The notes under the pieces: model-generated
Databases searched by the model: none
What the model was told of the DNA's origin: nothing
The model's input: only the letters and a program-made list of their open reading frames with translations
Position numbers and translations under genes: made by a program
Source of the DNA: Arthrobacter sp. U41
GTDB taxonomy: Bacteria > Actinomycetota > Actinomycetes > Actinomycetales > Micrococcaceae
DNA length: 64,000 nt
Assembly (NCBI RefSeq): GCF_001750145.1
Contig: NZ_CP015732.1
Coordinates: 3,100,001 to 3,164,000 of the forward strand
Direction of reading: 5' to 3'
Part shown: positions 9,610 through 18,047 of the stretch, in pieces
Numbering within the stretch: the stretch's first letter is position 1
Layout of the letters: every line of letters starts with the position of its first letter

Positions 9610-9639
9610 ACGTCTTATGCCGACGTCGGCATAATACCT

Positions 9640-9725
9640 GTTATGCCGACGTTGTGATTATGCCGATGTTGGTCTGCGATCCCAGGTTCCAGGCGGTGGA
9701 CGGGGTGAAAAGGTCGGCATAATCA
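9640..9725 (+). repeat. RIT left inverted repeat (86 bp)
   Basis: It contains TTATGCCGAC, TTATGCCGATG and an inverted TCGGCATAA, likely recombinase binding sites. It is the exact reverse complement of 12918-13003. Confidence 0.95.
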
Positions 9726-9778
9726 CGCTGTGGTGATCGGCTTGTCTTCTCAACTATTGGGCAGACAAGGAGCACACG

Positions 9779-10999
9779 ATGACAGCGACAACACGAGCGG
9801 ACCGGGTCCAGATCCACGGTCCGCTGCAGAAACACGCCGAGGGATTCAAGGCCGAACTATTGCGGCTGGGATTCACCCCGGCATCGATTGTGAATCAGTT
9901 CCATCTGCTGGCACATCTGAGCCGGTGGCTCGAGGCGGGAAGCATGCGCCTTGGCGATCTGACGGTGGTGCAGGTCGATGCATTCCTCGCCGAACGCAAA
10001 GCGACACATACCGCGTTGTTCACCCGCAAGGCGCTGCGCCCGTTGCTGGGCTGGCTGGCTGAGTCAGGGATGATCACCGCGGAGGCAGCGTCTCCACCCC
10101 GGCCGCCGGAGGATCCGGCGGTGCTGGTCCGGTTCGAGCGCTACCTTCTGACGGAGCGTCGTATCGGGGCGCGCACCACGTCAGCTTATGTGGTGCGGGT
10201 CCGGCGGTTCCTGAAGACACATTGTCCGTCCGAGGGGTTCGCCGGGTTGAGCGGTGCCGACGTCACGCGCGCGTTGCTGGAGGAGGGAGTGGGGCGGGCA
10301 CCTGCGTCGGTGAAAAAGTTCGGCTATGCGCTGCGGGCCTTTCTGCGGTTCTGTTTCATCACCGGCGAGCTCGACCGTGATCTGACCGGAGCGACGCTGG
10401 TGATTCGGGAACCGTTGCCCTCCCTTCTTCCGCTGGGCGCCAGCGCGGAACAGATCGACACCCTCCTGCAGGGCTGTGACCGGACCACAGCTGCGGGGCG
10501 GCGCGAATATGCGGTAATCCTCCTGCTAGCCCGGCTCGGCCTCCGCGCCGGGGAAGTGGCCGGAATGCAGCTGGAAGACATTCACTGGCGCCACGGCGAG
10601 GTCCTCATCCGCGGCAAGGGCGCCAAACTCGAGTGCCTTCCGCTGCCAGCCGAGGTCGGCGCCGCGGTGGTGGACTATCTGATGCATGCCCGTCCGGCCG
10701 ATGCGGACTTGCGGGAAGTGTTCTGCACCATCCGTGCTCCGCGACGACGGCTAAGCTCTCCGGGGGTTTGGGCGATCGTGACCCGTGCCTGCACCCGCGC
10801 GGATTTGGAGACATTCGGGCCCCACCAGCTGCGCCACAGTTTGGCCGAGGCGATGGTTGCCGCCGAAGTGCCGTTGGCCGCGATCGGGCAAGTACTCCGC
10901 CACGAGGATCCCGCGACGACGGCGAACTACGCCCGGGTGGACGGGATCCGGTTACGAGAGCTGGCCCGGCCCTGGCCGGCCGGGGGTGAACTGTCATGA
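9779..10999 (+). CDS. Tyrosine recombinase, first of the RIT trio
   Basis: 406 residues from ATG 9779 with AAGGAG seven bases upstream. The N-terminal SAM-like core-binding domain is at about 1-200 and the catalytic domain follows. Active-site residues are visible: Arg256 in LGLRAGEV, HQLRHS (HxxR), LRHEDP and Tyr in ANYARV. The stop overlaps the next start by ATGA, so the three genes are translationally coupled. RIT proteins are thought to act together to move the element. Confidence 0.9.
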   Translation: MTATTRADRVQIHGPLQKHAEGFKAELLRLGFTPASIVNQFHLLAHLSRWLEAGSMRLGDLTVVQVDAFLAERKATHTALFTRKALRPLLGWLAESGMITAEAASPPRPPEDPAVLVRFERYLLTERRIGARTTSAYVVRVRRFLKTHCPSEGFAGLSGADVTRALLEEGVGRAPASVKKFGYALRAFLRFCFITGELDRDLTGATLVIREPLPSLLPLGASAEQIDTLLQGCDRTTAAGRREYAVILLLARLGLRAGEVAGMQLEDIHWRHGEVLIRGKGAKLECLPLPAEVGAAVVDYLMHARPADADLREVFCTIRAPRRRLSSPGVWAIVTRACTRADLETFGPHQLRHSLAEAMVAAEVPLAAIGQVLRHEDPATTANYARVDGIRLRELARPWPAGGELS

Positions 11000-11931
11000 C
11001 CTGGAACGAGAAAGTCACCGATTATCTGCGCCTGCGCCGCCAGCTCGGCGCCCGCCTTACCTGGCCTGAACACCTGCTGCACCAGTTCGCCACACACCTC
11101 ACGGCCGCGGGCATCGAGGTTATCACCGTCACCGAGGCAATCACTTGGTGCAGTCTCCCGCCGGCCGGGGTGACGGCCGCGCCGAGGACCCGGGCGTCGA
11201 GTCGGATGACCGCCGTCCGTGGGTTCGCCGACTACATGCACGCCCTGAACCCGATCCACGAGGTTCCGCCCCGCGGGATCTTCGCCGGCCCCGTGCATCG
11301 TCAGGGTCCCTACATATATTGTTCCGCTGAAATCACGGCGGTGATCCGCGCAGCCGCCACCCTGGAGGGCAGGAGTCGGGCGCAGACTTACCCGGTGTTG
11401 TTCGCGCTGCTGGCGGCCACAGGACTACGGGTCGGGGAGGCCCTCGCACTGGACAGGGACAGCGCCGATTTGGATGCCGGAGTGCTGCTGATCAGTCGGG
11501 GAAAGGGGCGCGACCCACGGCTGGTTCCGCTCCACCCGACCGCCACTGCCGCACTCGAACGCTATGCTCACTGGCGCGATGACCAGCACCACGGTCGCAG
11601 GCCAGCGTTCTTCACCGACGCAGACGGCGAACGGTTGAAATACGCAACTGTTCGCGATAACTGGGTGCACGCTTCTACTGCCGCAGGACTACGCACTGCG
11701 GCGCGGCAGCCACGGATGCACGACCTGCGGCATACGTTCGCGGTGAACACGCTGCTGGGCTGGTATCGCGACGGGGCCGATGTTGCCGCGAAGATGCCCG
11801 CCCTGTCGATCTATCTGGGCCATTCCGATCCGGCGAATACCTACTGGTATCTGAGCGCCGTTCCCGAACTGCTCGCTCACGCTGCCGCCCGCCTTGATGC
11901 CGCGAACACCCGGGAACAGGCAGAATCATGA
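10996..11931 (+). CDS. Tyrosine recombinase, second of the RIT trio
   Basis: 311 residues; the ATG overlaps the previous stop and its own stop overlaps the third gene (ATGA both times). The catalytic signature is complete: TGLRVGEAL, HDLRHTF, LGHSDP and a Tyr in TYWYLSA. The N-terminal domain is about 95 residues, shorter than in its two partners. Confidence 0.9.
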   Translation: MTWNEKVTDYLRLRRQLGARLTWPEHLLHQFATHLTAAGIEVITVTEAITWCSLPPAGVTAAPRTRASSRMTAVRGFADYMHALNPIHEVPPRGIFAGPVHRQGPYIYCSAEITAVIRAAATLEGRSRAQTYPVLFALLAATGLRVGEALALDRDSADLDAGVLLISRGKGRDPRLVPLHPTATAALERYAHWRDDQHHGRRPAFFTDADGERLKYATVRDNWVHASTAAGLRTAARQPRMHDLRHTFAVNTLLGWYRDGADVAAKMPALSIYLGHSDPANTYWYLSAVPELLAHAAARLDAANTREQAES

Positions 11932-12920
11932 GCAGTCTCGCCCCGCTGCTGCAAGCGTTCTTCACCGACCGGCTGGTCACCCAGCGCCAGGCCAGCGGCA
12001 ACACAATCGCGGCCTACCGCGATACGTTCACGTTGCTTCTCGGCTACGTCTGCGATCTGAAAGACAAGACGCCCTCACTGGTGGAAATCAGCGATCTTGA
12101 TGCCGACACCATCACCGGGTTCCTCCACTATCTGGAGGAAGTTCGGGGCAACAGCCTCCGCACCCGCAACGCCCGCCTAGCCGCGATTCACTCCTTGTTC
12201 GGTTACGCCGCATTGCGCCACCACGAGCATGCCGAAGTGATCCAACGCGTCCTGGCGATCCCGACCGCGAGAATGCACCGCAACATCGTCACCTGGCTTG
12301 ACCCCAGCGAAGCCGATGCACTGCTGCGCGCCTGCGACCAAGACACCCGCACCGGCCGCCGCGACCATGCAATGTTCACCCTGGCGATCCAGACCGGACT
12401 GCGCATCAGCGAGATCATCGGGCTCACCATCGCAGACGTCCACACCGGTGTCGGCGCGCACGTCCACTGCCTCGGCAAGGGCCGCAAAGAACGCCGCACA
12501 CCGCTGCTGCCAGCCACCGTCACCGTCATGAATGAATGGATCGTCGAACACAGTGGCCCCGCCGATGCCGCGCTGTTCACCACCAGCACTGGCCGACGTC
12601 TCAGCCGTGACGCGATCGAGCACCGCATCCACCACACCATCACCACGGCTGCAACGTCCTGCCCCTCGCTGGTCGGAAAACACGTGACCATGCATACGCT
12701 GCGCCACACCGCCGCGATGCGGCTGCTGCACGCCGGCGTCGATACCACCGTCATCGCTCTCTGGCTCGGCCACGAACAGATCTTCACGACAAACATCTAC
12801 CTCCACGCCGACATGACCGTGAAGGAGGAAGCGATCGCGAAAGTCACCCCACCCGGCATCGCGGCTACGGTGCGCTACCAGCCCCCCGACACCGTCCTGG
12901 CCTTCCTCGCGATGCTGTGA
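11928..12920 (+). CDS. Tyrosine recombinase, third of the RIT trio
   Basis: 330 residues with a full core-binding domain (RLVTQRQASGNTIAAYRDTF) and the catalytic residues TGLRISEII, HTLRHTA, LWLGHEQ and NIYLH. The stop codon (12918-12920) is the first triplet of the right inverted repeat, so the gene fills the element to its end. Confidence 0.9.
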   Translation: MSSLAPLLQAFFTDRLVTQRQASGNTIAAYRDTFTLLLGYVCDLKDKTPSLVEISDLDADTITGFLHYLEEVRGNSLRTRNARLAAIHSLFGYAALRHHEHAEVIQRVLAIPTARMHRNIVTWLDPSEADALLRACDQDTRTGRRDHAMFTLAIQTGLRISEIIGLTIADVHTGVGAHVHCLGKGRKERRTPLLPATVTVMNEWIVEHSGPADAALFTTSTGRRLSRDAIEHRIHHTITTAATSCPSLVGKHVTMHTLRHTAAMRLLHAGVDTTVIALWLGHEQIFTTNIYLHADMTVKEEAIAKVTPPGIAATVRYQPPDTVLAFLAML

Positions 12921-13003
12921 TTATGCCGACCTTTTCACCCCGTCCACCGCCTGGAACCTGGGATCGCAGACCAACATCGGCATAATCACAACGTCGGCAT
13001 AAC
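12918..13003 (-). repeat. RIT right inverted repeat (86 bp)
   Basis: Exact reverse complement of 9640-9725. It abuts the displaced istA 5' codons at 13004. Confidence 0.95.
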
Positions 13004-13084
13004 ATGAGCGGACTCAATTGCTCTTCGCGACAGGCTTTGATTTCGCAGCTGCAACACCAGCTTCGCTTTGATCTTCCGTACCAT
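13004..13084 (-). pseudogene. istA: IstA N-terminal codons 1-27, separated from the body
   Basis: ATG 13084 begins MVRKIKAKLVLQLRNQ, then SLSRRAIESAH, the first helices of the IstA HTH. The 27th codon (CAT, 13006-13004) joins in frame to GGG at 9609-9607 if the RIT element is removed. A GGAAGGAG ribosome binding site ends eight bases upstream, inside the hairpin at 13093-13129. Confidence 0.88.
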
Positions 13085-13092
13085 TACCGGTA

Positions 13093-13129
13093 CTCCTTCC
13101 ACCATGTGTCCGTCACATGGTGGAAGGAG
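13093..13129 (-). promoter_or_regulatory. Perfect 16-bp hairpin holding the istA ribosome binding site
   Basis: The arms CTCCTTCCACCATGTG and CACATGGTGGAAGGAG pair fully around a 5-base loop. On the minus-strand transcript the 3' arm carries GGAAGGAG, spaced eight bases from ATG 13084. A transcript entering from outside would fold it and hide the site, whereas one starting within the stem would not. Similar shielding is known in other insertion sequences; its role here is inferred. Confidence 0.65.
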
Positions 13130-13251
13130 CTTTTCAGGTGGTGCTCAACCACACCAACGGTGGTGCTCAACCACGCCAGTCGCGCTACCGGACGATGGCG
13201 CTCATCCGCGCCACAGGTGGAGCCCACAGAAGCCAATATTCACCTGAACAT

Positions 13252-13941
13252 ATGACTACCCTGCCCCCTGCCGAGAACACGGTTGCTGCCGCCTTCAACG
13301 CCCGTGCCGAGCAGTACGACCAGTGGTTCGACGAGCATGCGGCCCTCTACCGTGCCGAGCTCACCGCGGTTGCCGAGCTGCTCGCCCCTGTCCAAGCAGC
13401 CGCAGGGACCGGATCCGAAGGCCTTGAGATCGGCGTGGGCACCGGACGCTTCGCCGCCCCGCTGGGCATCAGCCGTGGCCTGGAGCCTGCTCCCCGGATG
13501 GCCCAGCTCGCCCGGGCCCGTGGAATCGACGTCGTGCCCGGGGTGGCCGAGGACCTGCCCTTCGACAACGGACGCTTCGCCTACACTGCTTTCCTGACCT
13601 CGCTGTGCTTCGTCAATGACCCCGCCCGTGCCCTGCGCGAAGCCCGCCGCGTCACCGTCGGAGGCGGGGCCGTTCTGGTGGCCTATCTCAACCGGGCCGG
13701 ACCGGCCGGCCAGGAACTGGCGGCGCGCCAGGCCGAGGATCCGTACTACTCCCATGCCCACCTGATGACCGCGCGCGAGCTGGAGGCCCTGCTGCGCGGG
13801 GCAGGTTTCACCCCGGAGGACTCCCGGCAGGTCCTCGTCGGTCCCGACGGCTCACCCGTGGTGCGGCCCGGTGCCGGGGAAGGGCTGTTCTGCGTGCTCC
13901 GGGACCGCGCTGCGGGTGCGGCAAGTCACGTCCAGGGATAG
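13252..13941 (+). CDS. Class I SAM-dependent methyltransferase
   Basis: 229 residues from ATG 13252 (MTTLPPAENTV). Residues 14-25 (AFNARAEQYDQW) are the usual lead helix. Motif I is GLEIGVGTGRFA, then VVPGVAEDLPF and a Methyltransf_11-type core with ALREARRV. A C-terminal HLMTARELEALLRGAGF follows. It methylates an unknown small molecule or metabolite. The gene begins about 80 bases outside the IS21 end, so its native promoter may have been replaced; no clear ribosome binding site is seen. Confidence 0.8.
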   Translation: MTTLPPAENTVAAAFNARAEQYDQWFDEHAALYRAELTAVAELLAPVQAAAGTGSEGLEIGVGTGRFAAPLGISRGLEPAPRMAQLARARGIDVVPGVAEDLPFDNGRFAYTAFLTSLCFVNDPARALREARRVTVGGGAVLVAYLNRAGPAGQELAARQAEDPYYSHAHLMTARELEALLRGAGFTPEDSRQVLVGPDGSPVVRPGAGEGLFCVLRDRAAGAASHVQG

Positions 13942-14163
13942 CGAACAAAAGGACGGGCCTCTCACCGGTGCCACTGCAATGCAATCCCCGTGACCGGTGC
14001 CGGCAAGCCGTTCGGTCATTGCCTGCTGCTCATCTTCGAGAAAACGCCGCCATATATGCCGCCATATATATGGTCAACAGTCACACCGCTCCACTGCGCA
14101 GTGTGCCTTGCCGTCAGACTCTGGTCTGTGGCGTTTCAGCGCGGGAAACGCGGGGTCATGGTC
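13942..14163. other. Intergenic region between convergent genes with an AT-rich dyad
   Basis: At about 14060-14078 the sequence has CCATATATATGG, a 12-bp palindrome unusually AT-rich for this DNA, next to CCATATATG. It may bind a regulator or be part of a bidirectional terminator. Confidence 0.35.
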
Positions 14164-15444
14164 TCAGGCGGCGGGGTGGTGGTCGGTGCCGCGCATGCGG
14201 ACGGCCACCAGAAGACCCGACAGGGCTGTGAGTCCTGCGACGACGCCGACGGCGGCCGGAATGCCGTATGCGTCGGCGATGACCCCGGAAAGCAGCGCGC
14301 CGACAGCGAAGCCGCCGTCGCGCCACAGACGGTAGATGCCAACCGAGCGGGCACGCCACTCCGGGTGCGCGACGTCGCCGATGGCCGCGAGCAGCGTGGG
14401 ATAGACCATGGCCGTACCGAGACCCAGGAGGACGGCGGCGGTCAGCCAGATCCCGAAATCCTGGCCCACGGCGATCATCGCCAGGGCGGCGGCCTGGAGA
14501 AGCATGCCGCCGACGATCAGCCATTTCCGGCCGTATTTGTCCGACATTGCTCCGGTGACGAGTTGGGCGGCGCCCCAGACGGCGGGGTAGACGGCGGCGA
14601 GGATGCCGATCTTTTCGATGGTCAGTCCGGCGGCGGCGAAGAGGACGGGGAAGAGTCCCCAGGCGAGGCCGTCGTTGAGGTTGTTGACCATGCCGGCCTG
14701 GCTGACCGAGGAGAGGGACTTGTCCCGGAAGCTGGTGAGGGTGAAGATTTCCCGGTTGCTCAGTTCACCGTGGGCGCCGGCGTGCGCGGACGTATGGTTG
14801 GCGGATTCAAGCTTCGCGTGGCCCCGGGTTTCCTTCACGGCGAAGACCGAGAGGCCGAGACCGAGGGCGATGTAGGCGGCACCGAGCAGGAAAGGTCCGG
14901 GCCGCAGCCCGTAGGTGGCGGCGATGTAGCCGGTGGCCAGGGCGGTGCCGGCCACACCGAGGTAGCCGGCCGCTTCGTTCAGGCCCATGGCGAAGCCGCG
15001 GCGCTCCGGGCCGACGAGGTCCATTTTCATCATGACGGTGGTGGACCAGGTGAGGCCCTGGCTGATGCCCAGGACAACGTTGGCGGCGACAATCCAACCC
15101 CAGTCCGGCCCGAAAATCAGCATCAGCGGGACGGGCAGGGCGATGACCCAGCCGGCGACCAGCACAGGTTTGCGGCCGTAGCGGTCTGAGAGGGTGCCGG
15201 CGAAGTAATTGGTGGCGGCCTTGGCCAGGCCGAAAGCCAGGATGTAGGTCAGCGCGGACGTGTAGAGGTCGAGGTGGAAGACCTCTCCGGCCAGCAGCGG
15301 CAGGACGGTGCGTTCCTGGCCCAGGGTACCGCCGACCAGGGCGTTGACGGCGACGAGGAGCATGAACTGGGCCAGGTTCTGCCGCAGGCCCAGCGTGATG
15401 CCGGTGCTGCCTGGTTTTCCGGTGGTGGTGCTGTGGTTGCTCAT
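14164..15444 (-). CDS. MFS transporter linked to a sulfur cluster
   Basis: 426 residues from ATG 15444, which overlaps the upstream stop (ATGA). About 12 hydrophobic segments are visible. MFS signatures are SDRYGRKPVLVAG after TM2 and the equivalent SDKYGRKWLIVGG in the second half, with RLWRDGGFAVGALLSG near the end. Translational coupling to the metallo-beta-lactamase/rhodanese gene suggests export or import of a sulfur species such as a thiol, sulfite or thiosulfate. The substrate is inferred from context only. Confidence 0.85.
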   Translation of the reverse strand: MSNHSTTTGKPGSTGITLGLRQNLAQFMLLVAVNALVGGTLGQERTVLPLLAGEVFHLDLYTSALTYILAFGLAKAATNYFAGTLSDRYGRKPVLVAGWVIALPVPLMLIFGPDWGWIVAANVVLGISQGLTWSTTVMMKMDLVGPERRGFAMGLNEAAGYLGVAGTALATGYIAATYGLRPGPFLLGAAYIALGLGLSVFAVKETRGHAKLESANHTSAHAGAHGELSNREIFTLTSFRDKSLSSVSQAGMVNNLNDGLAWGLFPVLFAAAGLTIEKIGILAAVYPAVWGAAQLVTGAMSDKYGRKWLIVGGMLLQAAALAMIAVGQDFGIWLTAAVLLGLGTAMVYPTLLAAIGDVAHPEWRARSVGIYRLWRDGGFAVGALLSGVIADAYGIPAAVGVVAGLTALSGLLVAVRMRGTDHHPAA

Positions 15445-16844
15445 TTGGCCGCCGCCGGATCCGTACCGGTTTCGACGTTGTTGCCGGTTGCGGCCGCCCA
15501 GTCGGCGGGTCCGCCGTTGAATACTGCGATGCCGGTGCGGCCCGATCCGGCGAGGATGCTCGCCCCGCCCATGGCGCGTTCGCCATGGCCGCACATGACG
15601 ATGACCGGCCCGGCCGGTACAGCGGCGATGTTGTCGGCGAGGTAGCCGAGTTCGATGTTGACCGCGCCCGGGACGTGCCCTGCCGCGTATTCACCGGACT
15701 GGCGGATGTCGAGGACTGTTTCCCCGGCCTGCAGGCGTTCGATCATTTGCCCGGGCTCGAGCAGGGCCACTTCTTCCGTGCCGGTGTGTGCCTGGGTCCA
15801 GGCGGGGTAGCCGCCTTCCAGTTCCCCGGCAAGGGTGTCGAATCCGACCTTTGCGGCGGCGGTAGCAATGTCGGTCGGGTCCTGTTCCGGGGAGCGGACA
15901 AGGACCACGGGCCGGTCCGGGGTGGCGAGCCATCCGAGCCAGGTGGCGAAGACCGGACGGAAAGGGATCGAGAGGGAGCCGGGGACATGGCCGGCGCCGT
16001 AGTCTGCCGGCTGGCGGGCGTCGATGACCTGCGCACCGTCCGCGATGAGTGCCGCAACGGCAGCCGCGGACAGGGGCGCGAGGCGGGGCTGTTCGTGCAG
16101 GACGGCCGGGCCGCGCTTGTTGATTTCCCCCAGCCGGAGGAAGTACTCGGGAAAGGTCCCCAGCGTTCCCAGCAGGGCATCGACGAAGGCGTCTTCGCCG
16201 TCGACCTGCAGCAGCGGGTTGGTGGCGCGTTCGGCGCCGATGGTAGTGACCCGGTCACCGCTGCCGCCGGCGGAGCAGAAGGAGCCGGCTCCGTGGGTGG
16301 GCCAGACGGGGGTGGTGTCAGGGAAATCCATCAGGCGCTGCAGGGACCGGTACTGTGCCCGGGCCAGGGGTACCGTCATGTCCGGACTGACCAGGTCAGT
16401 GCGACCCGCGGTGCCCACCATCAGGGACCCGCCCGTGAAGATTCCGGCCAGATCCCCGTCTTCAAGCAGCAGGTACGACAGGTGCTCGGGAGAGTGCCCC
16501 GGGGTGTGCAGGGCCTGCAGGGTGAACCGGCCCATGTCAACGCTTTGCCCGTCGGTGAGCCCGGTGTGAACGAAGCCGCGGTGCCCGACCTCGGGGGCCA
16601 ACACGGTGGCGCCGTCAATCTCAGCAAGTTCAGCGACGCCGGAGATGAAATCGGCGTGCAGGTGGGTTTCCACCGCGTAAGCGATGCTCAATCCGCGTCG
16701 GGACGCTTCGGCACGGACCTGCCGCAGATCACGCTCCGGATCCATAACGAGAGCGCGGCCCTCACCGAGGTCGAGCAGGTACGTGGAGTTGCCCAGTCCC
16801 TCGTCCACGACGGGGATCAGCTTCAAGGGGCCCATGGTTCTCAT
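15441..16844 (-). CDS. Metallo-beta-lactamase fold / double rhodanese (persulfide dioxygenase-like)
   Basis: 467 residues from ATG 16844. The N-terminal MBL domain has THLHADFISG (His61, His63, Asp65), HTPGHSPEH and FTGGSLMVG, as in ETHE1/CstB-type persulfide dioxygenases that bind one iron. The first rhodanese-like domain (about 275-350) has VIDARQPADYGAGHVPG, but its active-site loop reads LVRSPEQ with no Cys, so it is likely structural. The second (about 365-455) has VLDIRQSGEYAAGHVPG and Cys418 in MCGHGERA. It probably oxidises or transfers persulfide sulfur in the cytoplasm. It is first in an operon with the MFS gene and divergent from the ArsR-type regulator. Confidence 0.88.
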   Translation of the reverse strand: MRTMGPLKLIPVVDEGLGNSTYLLDLGEGRALVMDPERDLRQVRAEASRRGLSIAYAVETHLHADFISGVAELAEIDGATVLAPEVGHRGFVHTGLTDGQSVDMGRFTLQALHTPGHSPEHLSYLLLEDGDLAGIFTGGSLMVGTAGRTDLVSPDMTVPLARAQYRSLQRLMDFPDTTPVWPTHGAGSFCSAGGSGDRVTTIGAERATNPLLQVDGEDAFVDALLGTLGTFPEYFLRLGEINKRGPAVLHEQPRLAPLSAAAVAALIADGAQVIDARQPADYGAGHVPGSLSIPFRPVFATWLGWLATPDRPVVLVRSPEQDPTDIATAAAKVGFDTLAGELEGGYPAWTQAHTGTEEVALLEPGQMIERLQAGETVLDIRQSGEYAAGHVPGAVNIELGYLADNIAAVPAGPVIVMCGHGERAMGGASILAGSGRTGIAVFNGGPADWAAATGNNVETGTDPAAAK

Positions 16845-16882
16845 TCCTTCCGCACCGGGGCGAGCTCCGGCGGTAGAGTGGT

Positions 16883-16927
16883 ATTCCAGATATACATGGA
16901 ATAGTATTTGTTCCAGTATTACATGGA
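16883..16927. promoter_or_regulatory. Twin ArsR-type operators in the divergent promoter region
   Basis: Two inverted repeats with the same 8-base spacer occur in tandem: ATTCCA-N8-TGGAAT at 16883-16902 and TTCCA-N8-TGGA at 16911-16927, with a similar inner spacer sequence. They lie between the divergent genes at 16844 and 16943, overlapping the expected promoters. They are the likely binding sites of the adjacent ArsR-rhodanese protein. Confidence 0.7.
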
Positions 16928-16942
16928 TCTTTGGAGGAGCAA

Positions 16943-17623
16943 GTGGGAGACAAGACCAGGAAATCTGAACTCTTCGAAGAGTTCGCCCGGGTAGGCAAGG
17001 CCCTGGCCAACGGCAAGCGGCTGGAGCTGCTGGACCTGCTCAGCCAGGGGGAGCGGAGCGTGGAAACCCTGGCCGCCGCCGCCGGGCTGGGCCTGAGCAC
17101 GGCCTCGGCGCACCTGCAGACCCTGCGCCAGGCCGGACTGGTGACCACCCGGCGGGACGGCAACCGGATCCACTACGACCTCGCCGGCCCCGACGTCCTC
17201 CGGCTCTACAGCCTGCTCCGGTCAGTTGCACAGGAACACGTGACCGACGTCGAATCCAAACGCATCGCCTACCTCGGGCTGGAAGGCGCACGGGCCAACG
17301 ACGAGGAAGTCACGCGCGAAGACCTCCTGACCCGCGCCGGAGCAGGAACGGTGACAATACTCGATGTGCGCCCCGACGAGGAATATGACGCCGCCCACAT
17401 CCCCGGAGCCCTCTCCATCCCGCTCGAACAACTCCGCGACAGGCTCTCCGAACTGCCCGAGGACAGCGAAATCGTCGCCTACTGCCGCGGCGCCTACTGC
17501 GTCCTGGCCTATGAGGCGGTAGACCTGCTGCGTTCCGCCGGCCGCAGCGCCTCACGGCTGAACGAAGGAATGCTGGAATGGAGACTCCGCGGACTGCCGA
17601 TGGCAACAGGCCGGGCAGCCTGA
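16943..17623 (+). CDS. ArsR-family regulator fused to a rhodanese domain
   Basis: The start GTG 16943 is chosen because GGAGGAG ends just upstream; TTG 16931 is possible but would overlap that site. The winged helix (about residues 1-100) has VGKALANGKRLELLDLL and GLGLSTASAHLQTLRQAGLV and contains no cysteine. The rhodanese domain (about 120-215) has ILDVRPDEEYDAAHIPGA and an active loop YCRGAYCVLAYEA with Cys181 and Cys186. It probably represses the divergent sulfur genes and its own operon, sensing persulfide through the rhodanese loop; that mode is inferred. Confidence 0.87.
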   Translation: MGDKTRKSELFEEFARVGKALANGKRLELLDLLSQGERSVETLAAAAGLGLSTASAHLQTLRQAGLVTTRRDGNRIHYDLAGPDVLRLYSLLRSVAQEHVTDVESKRIAYLGLEGARANDEEVTREDLLTRAGAGTVTILDVRPDEEYDAAHIPGALSIPLEQLRDRLSELPEDSEIVAYCRGAYCVLAYEAVDLLRSAGRSASRLNEGMLEWRLRGLPMATGRAA

Positions 17624-17696
17624 GACCGGCGGCGAAACAACCCGAAGCCATCCCTGCCATGCGGTACAGATATCCGAAGAACGGAAAAGTCTCCCC

Positions 17697-18047
17697 ATGA
17701 AGATCCTGATGATCATCAACGGTGCCGCCTACGGCCAGGACGCCACCTACAACGCGCTGCGGCTCGCCAAAACCCTCGCCCAGCGTGACAACGCTTCCCT
17801 GCAGATCTTCCTCATGGGCGACGGCGTCACCGCCGCCATGGCCGGACAGAAAACCCCGGACGGCTACTACAAACTGGACCGAATGCTGACCGACACGGCC
17901 CGACACGGCGCGCAGATAGGATGCTGCAGCACCTGCATGGACGCCCGCGGCATCACCGACGAACTTCTCATACCGGAAGCCCGGCGTTCCACCATGAACG
18001 AACTCGCCGACTGGACCATCGAGGCGGACAAAGTCCTCGTCTTCTAG
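17697..18047 (+). CDS. DsrE/DsrF-like sulfur carrier protein
   Basis: 116 residues from ATG 17697. It begins KILMIINGAAYG, has a FLMGDGVTAAM loop, and a cysteine cluster IGCCSTCMDARG (Cys76, Cys77, Cys80), where DsrE-like proteins carry a reactive Cys. It would pass sulfane sulfur between proteins in the cytoplasm. It sits 73 bases after the ArsR-rhodanese gene on the same strand, so probably the same transcript. Confidence 0.85.
   Translation: MKILMIINGAAYGQDATYNALRLAKTLAQRDNASLQIFLMGDGVTAAMAGQKTPDGYYKLDRMLTDTARHGAQIGCCSTCMDARGITDELLIPEARRSTMNELADWTIEADKVLVF

Larger units (their letters stand above)
9611..13003 (+). mobile_element. RIT element: three tyrosine recombinases between perfect inverted repeats
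   Basis: Three overlapping recombinase genes (9779-12920) are flanked by 86-bp inverted repeats at 9640-9725 and 12918-13003 that match at every base. The left side has an extra 29 bases containing a 20-bp palindrome (9615-9634, TTATGCCGAC and its complement). This is the recombinase-in-trio arrangement. The insertion point in istA is between the codons for His27 and Gly28. Confidence 0.92.
7290..13172 (-). mobile_element. IS21-family element interrupted by a RIT element
   Basis: Both ends carry paired TTGAGCACCACC-type repeats: 7292-7303 and 7315-7326 on the left, 13137-13148 and 13159-13170 inverted on the right. Inside are istA and istB on the minus strand. Removing 9611-13003 joins the istA N-terminus to its body in frame. 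No target duplication was worked out. istB is frameshifted, so the element is probably inactive. Confidence 0.85.

Noticed and set aside
13990..15189. 399-aa plus-strand open frame
   Set aside because: It is antisense to the MFS transporter, which has membrane segments and family motifs; the plus product is Gly/Asp-rich with none.
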